From positions 1-11,474 of the forward strand of contig DATGIQ010000405.1 in NCBI GenBank assembly GCA_035295665.1: a stretch of 11,474 nt of DNA. The letters run 5' to 3'. A program made the translations under genes and the position numbers. The notes beneath the pieces are model-generated. The model was not told the DNA's origin, did not search any database, and worked only from the letters and a program-made list of their open reading frames with translations. Source of the stretch: DATGIQ01 sp035295665 (GTDB lineage: Bacteria; Planctomycetota; Planctomycetia; Gemmatales; Gemmataceae). This document shows positions 6,366 to 11,474 of the stretch, one piece after another; positions within the stretch are counted from its first letter, which is position 1; each line of letters begins with the position of its first letter.

Positions 6366-7619
6366 TCATTGGTGATCCAAGACCGGCAACGCTTTCAGCC
6401 CGCGCAAAACCAATCCAGGCCGCCAGCGGAGCTTCTCCGGCGCAACTCCCAGCCACAACTTGGGGACCCGACGCAACAACGTGGCGATGGCAATCTGTGC
6501 CTCCAGCCGGGCGAGTGGTGCCCCCAGACAGAAATGCGTGCCGATTCCGAAGGATAGGTGCTTGTTCGGCTCGCGGGTGATGTCCAAGACATCGGGATCG
6601 GGAAACTGCTGTTCATCTCGATTAGCGGAGGCAATCACTCCGAAGACCATTTCTCCGCGGGGGATGGTAGCGCCGGCAATCGTCACCTCTTCGCGGGCAA
6701 AGCGTTCGGTGGCCGATTCCACAGGGCTAGCGTAGCGCAGCAATTCTTCCACGGCCGGCTTGATGAGCGTGGGGACGTTCCGCAACTTTTCCAGCTGATC
6801 GGGATGCTCCAAGAGAGCCAGCATGCCGTTGCCGATCAGGTTGACTGTGGTTTCGTGCCCGGCCACCAACAAGAGAAAAATCATCGCGACCAGTTCTTCC
6901 TCGGTCAACGTATCGCCGGCTTCCTCGGCCTTGGTCAGAGCGCTTACCAGATCGTCTTGCGGATTGACCCGTCGCTTGTGGATGATTTTGCGGATGTAAC
7001 GCATGAGTGCCCAGGCGTTGGGGACAGCTTTCAACATTCGCCAGCTCGAAGAGGCCGCCGAGACAAGGGCATTCGACCAGCGGTGGAACGCATGACGGTC
7101 CTGTACCGGCACGCCTAGCATTTCCGCGATGATTGTCGTCGGTAGCGGCAGGGCGTAGTCATGGATCAAATCGAAATGCCCTCGGCCTTCCACGGCGTCG
7201 AGTAGCTCATTGGTGAGCTGCTGGATCCGCTCGCGCATCTGGTCGATGAGGCGAGGCGTGAACGCCTTCTGCACCAGTCCCCGCAGGCGCGTGTGATCGG
7301 GAGGCTCGAGGTCGAGCATGTTGCGCTTTAGCGGCTTGAACCACTTCCGAAACCAGGGCCGATTGGCCAGCTGCTCCGGCGTCATGGCCTTGGCGGCTTC
7401 CTTGGTCAGGCGTTCGTCCTTCAAGATGGTGGCCACATCATTGTAGCGCGTGACCAGCCAGGCAGTTTCCCCCGTCGGCAACACCGTGCGGAACACGGGC
7501 GCTTCCTTCCGTAGCCGGGCGTAGAAAGGATACGGGTTCGCCTTGAATTCGGAGCTGGCGATGTTTACACGATCGTGTGACGATCGGCCATTACTGCTCA
7601 ACAGTGCGGATAAACCCAT
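6366..7619 (-). CDS. Cytochrome P450, soluble bacterial class
   Basis: The 417-residue protein is typical in length for soluble bacterial P450s. The I-helix oxygen-activation motif AGHETT is at 253-258, the K-helix ExxR is ELLR at 292-295, and the heme loop FGIGTHFCLG is at 357-366 with Cys364 as the iron ligand. The C-helix region MLDLEPPDHTRLRGLV and the SANRDEQQFPDPD stretch also fit. It should be a cytoplasmic heme monooxygenase needing an external electron donor; no ferredoxin or ferredoxin reductase is adjacent. The pattern recalls CYP107-like enzymes of secondary metabolism or fatty-acid oxidation, but the substrate cannot be inferred. ATG 7619 is chosen: AAGGA lies about 8 bases upstream and it gives a normal P450 N-terminus. 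The frame stays open for 212 more codons upstream, but that would overlap the divergent gene and adds no recognisable domain. No membrane anchor is seen. Confidence 0.93.
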   Translation of the reverse strand: MGLSALLSSNGRSSHDRVNIASSEFKANPYPFYARLRKEAPVFRTVLPTGETAWLVTRYNDVATILKDERLTKEAAKAMTPEQLANRPWFRKWFKPLKRNMLDLEPPDHTRLRGLVQKAFTPRLIDQMRERIQQLTNELLDAVEGRGHFDLIHDYALPLPTTIIAEMLGVPVQDRHAFHRWSNALVSAASSSWRMLKAVPNAWALMRYIRKIIHKRRVNPQDDLVSALTKAEEAGDTLTEEELVAMIFLLLVAGHETTVNLIGNGMLALLEHPDQLEKLRNVPTLIKPAVEELLRYASPVESATERFAREEVTIAGATIPRGEMVFGVIASANRDEQQFPDPDVLDITREPNKHLSFGIGTHFCLGAPLARLEAQIAIATLLRRVPKLWLGVAPEKLRWRPGLVLRGLKALPVLDHQ

Positions 7620-7732
7620 TCGTCGATTCCTTCCCAACCCGCTGCATACATGGGGATATGGTAACGGACTCAAGGAGCAGACACCAGCCAGCATCCGATC
7701 CGGGCGTCCGGCGGCGATTCGTGCCAGAAGCC

Positions 7733-7762
7733 TTGCCCGCCACAGACCACAGGGGCTAGACT
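7733..7762 (+). promoter_or_regulatory. Weak candidate promoter for the single-helix protein gene
   Basis: TTGCCC (7733-7738) and TAGACT (7757-7762) are 18 bp apart and lie about 55 bp before the ATG at 7817; each matches four of six consensus bases. The 197-bp gap between the divergent P450 and this gene must hold promoters for both. I could not find a convincing P450 promoter on the other strand. Confidence 0.25.
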
Positions 7763-7816
7763 CAAAGACGGCGAGCCGCGGTGTTGTTGGTCCATTCGCT
7801 GACCGGCAGGATTTCC

Positions 7817-9292
7817 ATGTACGAGTCCACCATACCAACCTTTGCCATCTCGGTGCCAGCCCGGCGGAAGCCGCGCCGTTGGCTTGTCTGGATCCTGTCG
7901 GTGCCGCTGTTTGCGGGGCTAGCCTACATGAGTCTGGCATTTTATCTGAACGGGCAAAATGAGCGCGAGCTGCGCAAAGCCGAGGCCGAGGCCGATCTTC
8001 TCGATCCGGGGTGGCGGCTTTCCGATCTGGAAGCGGCTCGAGCCCCGGTGCCAGATAGTGAGAACGGCGCCCTTCAGCTCTTGGCTGCCGCAAAGCTCGT
8101 TCCGGCGTCATGGCCCAAGCTTCCACCACCAGCGAAGGACGACAGATGGGGGGATCGCCTTCTAGAGTTGGCTCCGCAAATGCGTCCGGGAAGAAAACTT
8201 CTCGATGCGATGGATGAGGCCATGAAACAGGTCCTGCCGGGGTTGGCGGAGGCACGGCGATTGGCTGCTTATCCCCGAGGCCACTACGGAATTACCTGGA
8301 GCAACAAGCTTTTGCTCCAGACTGCGATTACGCATCTGGATCTTGTCCACCGCATCCAGCGGGTCCTTTCTGTCGACGCGGTGATGTTGGCTGAGCGCGG
8401 GGACATGAGTGGCGCCGCTCAGTCCTGCCTGGCTCTGCTCAACGTGGGCCGTTCCATCGGGGATGAGCCACTACCGATATCGCAAATCTTTCGAGTCAAC
8501 TGCCAGCTGGCGGCTGAACGCAGCATGGAGCGGCTGCTCGCCCAGGGCGAGCCATCCGCGGCCGTGCTCCAGAAGTTGCAACAAGAGTTGGAGGATGAAG
8601 CAGCACAGCCATTGTTGCTGCGGGCCTTTCGCTCCTACCGTGCCACCATGCATCAGGATCTCGCTGCGCTCCAATCCGGGCAGGTCGATCGCCGCAGCCT
8701 TCGTCTTGTCAATCCCTACGGGCTCCCGGACCAAGCACTCACATGGAACGATACGTGGCGAGCGCGGGCCTGCCACCCTGATTACTTGCGCTATTTGAAC
8801 GAGCTGGTTGAGGTAGCCAAGCTTCCGCCAGAGCAGCAGAGCCCGCGGCTCGACAAGCTCGAGCTTCCATCGATCCAGAAGCCAACCATTTCTTTCCTGC
8901 TCGAAATCCCCGATAAGCAACTTCGCGCTCTTCACCACCGATTCCTTGCTGCTGTGGCATTGCTTCGCTGTGCCGAGACGGGCTTGGCCATCGAACGGTA
9001 CCGCAGAGATAGCCAACGGTGGCCGGGGGCATTGGCGGATCTCGTGCCGGTATATCTCCGCCAAGCACCGCGTGATCCATTTGACGGTGCTGTGTTGCGA
9101 TATCGGCACTTGGAAGATGGCGTCGTGATTTACAGCATCGGACCCGATGGCCTGGATCATCATGGCCAACTGAAGCGCGACATGCAGACGTTTGAAGGAT
9201 TTGACCTCGGCTTTCAACTGTGGAACGCTGCGAACCGCCGCCAATCGGCCGCGGCCGATCTTGATGACGAGATCGACCGGGACGAATCATGA
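7817..9292 (+). CDS. Membrane-anchored helical protein of unknown function with pseudopilin-like C-terminal segment
   Basis: The 491-residue protein has a short basic N-terminus (RRKPRR), one hydrophobic helix at about 22-45, and a long, mostly alpha-helical part probably outside the membrane. Near the C-terminus (about 388-450) is RWPGALADLVPVYL, then DPFDG (420-424), RYRHLEDGVVIYSIGPDG and a final DHHG. This order of motifs resembles the calcium-binding tail of type II secretion major pseudopilins (GspG). The N-terminus lacks the pilin prepeptide with Glu+5, so it is not itself a pilin. I recall such tails on otherwise uncharacterised planctomycete proteins, and no function is known to me. 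ATG 7817 is chosen because AGGA sits five bases upstream and the basic-plus-hydrophobic start follows; an ATG 12 codons earlier has no such site. It is divergent from the P450 and the genes downstream are distant. Confidence 0.7.
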   Translation: MYESTIPTFAISVPARRKPRRWLVWILSVPLFAGLAYMSLAFYLNGQNERELRKAEAEADLLDPGWRLSDLEAARAPVPDSENGALQLLAAAKLVPASWPKLPPPAKDDRWGDRLLELAPQMRPGRKLLDAMDEAMKQVLPGLAEARRLAAYPRGHYGITWSNKLLLQTAITHLDLVHRIQRVLSVDAVMLAERGDMSGAAQSCLALLNVGRSIGDEPLPISQIFRVNCQLAAERSMERLLAQGEPSAAVLQKLQQELEDEAAQPLLLRAFRSYRATMHQDLAALQSGQVDRRSLRLVNPYGLPDQALTWNDTWRARACHPDYLRYLNELVEVAKLPPEQQSPRLDKLELPSIQKPTISFLLEIPDKQLRALHHRFLAAVALLRCAETGLAIERYRRDSQRWPGALADLVPVYLRQAPRDPFDGAVLRYRHLEDGVVIYSIGPDGLDHHGQLKRDMQTFEGFDLGFQLWNAANRRQSAAADLDDEIDRDES

Positions 9293-9377
9293 ATTTCCGG
9301 GCCGTTCGAGAACAGACATCATGGCCTGGACCACGGGATCACCGTGTGCAGGATGCGTCACTTTTTTCAGGCAGTGA

Positions 9378-9551
9378 ATTTCTCAGATTCGCCGGGCGGG
9401 GGCAGCTCGGTACGATCGGAAAAAGGAACGTCCTAAGTGGGGCTGGTATGACAGCGAACTCAAACTCCTTGGCATAGCAAATGCACGTTATCACGGTCGG
9501 ACTCAGGGATGGCCTGAACCATACCGGGCCGTGGCCTGGAGACTCGTTTGA
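9378..9551 (+). pseudogene. Possible decayed coding fragment
   Basis: Between an in-frame TGA (9375-9377) and a double TGA (starting at 9549) lie 57 open codons with no ATG, GTG or TTG near the front. The translation is protein-like, with RYDRKKERPKWGWYDSELKL followed by a GW-P-PYRAVAWRLV segment, rich in Trp and charged residues rather than the Ser/Pro/Cys-rich mixtures of chance frames nearby. It has no ribosome site and I cannot name a homologue. It may be the remnant of a lost gene or a chance open frame. Confidence 0.25.
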
Positions 9552-9927
9552 TGATTCAAGAAATGAGATCATTATTGTGAGATGGTAGACGCTCATACCG
9601 CGTTGCGTTTCCCGTCCACCTCCGGAACGAGATGTTGAGGACCATGTCGCCGGTGACAAGTCGGGATCCAGGAACTCGGAGCTCTGTTAGCCAGCAAATA
9701 TCCGTTCTGTCTGTTGGGAACCACGGGAAATCTGCCTCAGCTTTTCACGCCACTGGAGTCGAAGCGCCCCACAAAGGTGGGGGTTGTCAGGCACACTCTA
9801 CCTGCTGTAATTCCCGCACCACTGGAATGGAATTCCACGCCTAAACCAAGCGCTGACAGGAAGATCGGCGCTCCCTCCTAACCAGCAACGTTGCCGGATT
9901 TGGTCAATGACCACGAGTCGAGCTTCG

Positions 9928-10034
9928 GGCATTCTCTGTGAATGCCGGAATACAAAGCGGTTTGTCCGTTGATGGATGCTACCGAAGTTGGCGAGCAATT
10001 TCGGATCGCGTTCCGCGCATTCTCCGTTGAATGC
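9928..10034 (+). repeat. Pair of related small hairpins upstream of the surface-protein gene
   Basis: GGCATTC-TCTGT-GAATGCC (9928-9946) and GCATTC-TCCGTT-GAATGC (10017-10034) are two copies of the same stem-loop, 89 bp apart and followed in both cases by CGG. The second ends about 40 bp before the ATG at 10073. They could be regulatory dyads, leader hairpins or a small dispersed repeat. The shared stem sequence makes chance less likely than for a single hairpin. Confidence 0.45.
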
Positions 10035-10072
10035 CGGGGCGTCCTTTGTTTCTCTTTTATGAGGATCGTATC

Positions 10073-11474
10073 ATGTGGCCCAACACGCTCGAACGTCGCG
10101 GCTTCCCCGTAGCCGGCCGCCGACAGCCTGTCCGCCGTACGTTTCGTCCATTTTTGGAAGCGCTGGAATCGCGCTTGGTGCTCCAGGGAGCTGCCATTAC
10201 TTCCCTCAGCACTTCCTCCGTCCCCGAAGGATCCCCGGGCTTCACGCTCGGAATCAATGGTTCAGGCTTTGCGCCCGGTGCCTTCGTATTCTGGAACAAC
10301 ACCATATTGCCGACTACTTTCGTCAATGGCAACCAGCTCAACGTGGACATTCCGGCCTCACTGTTGACGGAAGATACAAGCATGATGAACGGCGGCCCGG
10401 TTACCGTCTCGGTCCTCCAAAATGGCACGCTTTCCAACACAGCGCAGTTGAACATTGCCGAAGCTCCGATCGCCGTCACCGGGGGATTTGGCTTCACGGG
10501 CCCCTTGATCACCAATGGAACGGTGGCTACGTTCAGCGACACGGGCGGCGCCGAGCTGCCTTTCCCCCAAGACTATCAGGCCACGATTAACTGGGGTGAT
10601 AACTCTATCTCGGGCGGGACAATTACCGGTCCAGATCAAAATGGACTGTTCACAGTTACGGGTAATCATGCTTACACGACACTGAGCCCGTACACGATCT
10701 CCGTGACGGTCACGCATGAAACTTCTCCGCCGGTGACGATCACGGACGTCGTCAATCAAAGTCAGGTGACCACGAACACGCTGGGACCAATCACGGGACA
10801 GGAGCTCCAACCACTCAATAATGTGCCGGTGGTGACCTTCCAAAACCTGAGTGGTCAGCCAGCCAGTGCCTTCAATGCGACGATCAACTGGGGGGATAAT
10901 AGCACCTCTACCGGTACGGTCACGGGGCCGGATCAAAACGGCTTCTTCACCGTGACCGGCAGCCATACCTATGCTGAGGATGGCGAGGTGGAACAGGACC
11001 TCGTGGATGCCTTCCCGGTTACCGTTACTATCACCGATGGCATGTCGGCCACGGTGACCACGACGGCCAACATCGCGGAGGAGAATACAATCGTGGGGCC
11101 CAGTGGTGGCCCGGTCATCACCGGTCAGGAATTGCAGCCGATCAACAATGTCGTGGTCGCCACCTTCGGGAATGGCAATGGCCAATCGCCCAGTGCCTTC
11201 CATGCGATGATCAATTGGGGGGATGGCACAACTTCAGCCGGTACGATCACGGGGCCGGATCAGAATGGCGTGTTCACGGTTACTGGCAGCCATACCTATG
11301 CTGAGGATGGCGAAGTGGAACAGGACCTCGTGGATGCCTTCCCGGTTACCGTTACTATCACCGATGGCGTGTCGGCCACGGTGACCACGACGGCCAACAT
11401 CGCGGAGGAGAATACAATCGTGGGGCCCAGTGGTGGCCCGGTCATCACCGGTCAGGAATTGCAGCCGATCAACA
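10073..11474 (+). CDS. Large secreted planctomycete repeat protein (LEPR-XLL-type N-terminus, IPT/TIG-like and PKD-like repeats), 3' end outside the window
   Basis: At least 467 residues are encoded and the frame is still open at the window edge. The N-terminus has RRTFRPFLEALESRLVLQG (residues 21-39), the basic, LEALESR-containing leader typical of large planctomycete extracellular proteins. Residues 41-129 resemble an IPT/TIG domain (INGSGFAPGAFVFWNN, then SNTAQLNI). From about 134 come PKD-like units, each with an INWGD core, GPDQNG, a TGSHTYAEDG strand and VTVTITDG. Units repeat every 108-109 residues; the last two are partly almost identical in DNA. The product is probably exported as a cell-surface or matrix protein, with the repeats forming a rod of beta-sandwich domains. 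ATG 10073 is chosen because GAGGA lies about 8 bases upstream and the leader starts immediately. The C-terminus and any functional head domain are not visible. Confidence 0.85.
   Translation, partial: MWPNTLERRGFPVAGRRQPVRRTFRPFLEALESRLVLQGAAITSLSTSSVPEGSPGFTLGINGSGFAPGAFVFWNNTILPTTFVNGNQLNVDIPASLLTEDTSMMNGGPVTVSVLQNGTLSNTAQLNIAEAPIAVTGGFGFTGPLITNGTVATFSDTGGAELPFPQDYQATINWGDNSISGGTITGPDQNGLFTVTGNHAYTTLSPYTISVTVTHETSPPVTITDVVNQSQVTTNTLGPITGQELQPLNNVPVVTFQNLSGQPASAFNATINWGDNSTSTGTVTGPDQNGFFTVTGSHTYAEDGEVEQDLVDAFPVTVTITDGMSATVTTTANIAEENTIVGPSGGPVITGQELQPINNVVVATFGNGNGQSPSAFHAMINWGDGTTSAGTITGPDQNGVFTVTGSHTYAEDGEVEQDLVDAFPVTVTITDGVSATVTTTANIAEENTIVGPSGGPVITGQELQPIN
10958..11474 (+). repeat. Tandem 327-bp repeat with a near-identical 190-bp block
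   Basis: Bases 10958-11147 and 11285-11474 align at a 327-bp (109-codon) offset with only two differences (GAG/GAA and ATG/GTG). The intervening part of each unit (10821-10957 against 11148-11284) shows about 38 differences over 137 bp by hand alignment. The identical block starts sharply at a GGC codon and still continues at the window edge. This implies a recent duplication or gene conversion covering only part of the unit. Confidence 0.9.

Larger units (their letters stand above)
9293..10072. other. 780-bp region without a convincing gene
   Basis: Short frames exist on both strands here, but none combines a ribosome site, sensible composition and a recognisable domain. A short dyad CACGG-GATCA-CCGTG (9332-9346) and a T6 run (9362-9367) follow the preceding gene and could form a weak terminator. 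A coding-like stretch without a start codon lies at 9378-9551, and two related small hairpins sit at 9928-10034; these are described separately. The base composition is less GC-rich than the neighbouring genes. I find no tRNA cloverleaf or rRNA match by eye. Confidence 0.5.

Noticed and set aside
7567..7578. 12-bp palindrome ACACGATCGTGT
   Set aside because: It lies inside the first codons of the P450 gene, and by simple expectation about three 12-bp palindromes occur by chance in a window of this size.
7620..8255. 212-codon N-terminal extension of the P450 frame
   Set aside because: The added sequence is Arg/Pro/Ala-rich with no domain, overlaps the divergent gene, and a good ribosome site precedes the internal ATG at 7619.
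8471..9244. 257-codon minus-strand frame opposite the single-helix protein gene
   Set aside because: No recognisable domain; explained as an antisense shadow of a gene with a good start, anchor helix and C-terminal motif.
9339..9659. 106-codon minus-strand frame in the long intergenic region
   Set aside because: Ser/Pro/Arg/Cys-rich translation without domain; no ribosome site seen. Judged a chance frame.
10358..11203. 281-codon minus-strand frame opposite the PKD-like repeats
   Set aside because: It mirrors the repeat structure of the plus-strand gene, is rich in Arg/His/Gly, and has no ribosome site or domain.
10073..11474. Tandem repeats as a possible CRISPR or satellite array
   Set aside because: The repeats are in-frame 109-codon protein units of an open gene, far longer than CRISPR repeats and with no spacers.

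Overview
The window looks like chromosomal DNA from a GC-rich planctomycete, probably of the Gemmata group (Gemmatales). Four things point there: the N-terminus of the last gene (an RR...LEALESRL motif, the planctomycete LEPR-XLL type) followed by IPT/TIG-like and PKD-like extracellular repeats; a BlaI/BlaR-type pair whose protease carries a non-penicillin-binding C-terminal domain; a single-helix protein with a pseudopilin-like tail of a kind I associate with planctomycetes; and loosely packed genes with long spacers. This is inference from protein style; no rRNA or other taxonomic marker is present. I see no tRNA, rRNA, CRISPR array, transposase or phage gene.

Layout. Positions 1-125 hold the end of an upstream reading frame. 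Positions 127-1230 (+) encode a protein with one and a half copies of a concanavalin-like (DUF1349-type) domain; its first copy is cut at the N-terminus, so the locus looks truncated or rearranged. It converges on a HAD-IIA (NagD-like) phosphatase at 1351-2202 (-), and a perfect 14-bp inverted repeat lies between them. Next on the minus strand is a tightly coupled pair: a RibD-C/dihydrofolate-reductase-like protein (2946-3464) followed one base later by a four-helix membrane protein (2480-2944). Divergent from them is a two-gene regulatory operon: a BlaI/MecI-type repressor (3692-4075) overlapping by ATGA a BlaR1-like M56 metalloprotease (4072-6294). A near-consensus promoter with two back-to-back 14-bp dyads lies in front of it. 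A cytochrome P450 (6366-7619, -) converges on the protease gene, and a single-helix protein of unknown function (7817-9292, +) diverges from the P450. About 780 bases follow without a convincing gene (9293-10072). The window ends inside a large secreted repeat protein (from 10073), whose 109-residue units are partly almost identical at the DNA level.

How the genes may work together. The clearest functional unit is the repressor-protease pair. By analogy with BlaR1/BlaI and MecR1/MecI, the membrane protease would sense an extracytoplasmic signal and cause loss of the repressor from DNA. The sensor part is not a penicillin-binding domain and no beta-lactamase or PBP gene is adjacent, so the signal and the targets are unknown; autoregulation through the tandem dyads is the best-supported regulatory link. 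The other genes are a mix of housekeeping-type enzymes and extracellular proteins with no evident shared pathway. The most interesting points for follow-up are the novel operator and sensor of the BlaI/BlaR-type pair, the mosaic 327-bp repeats of the surface protein, and the truncated DUF1349-type gene.
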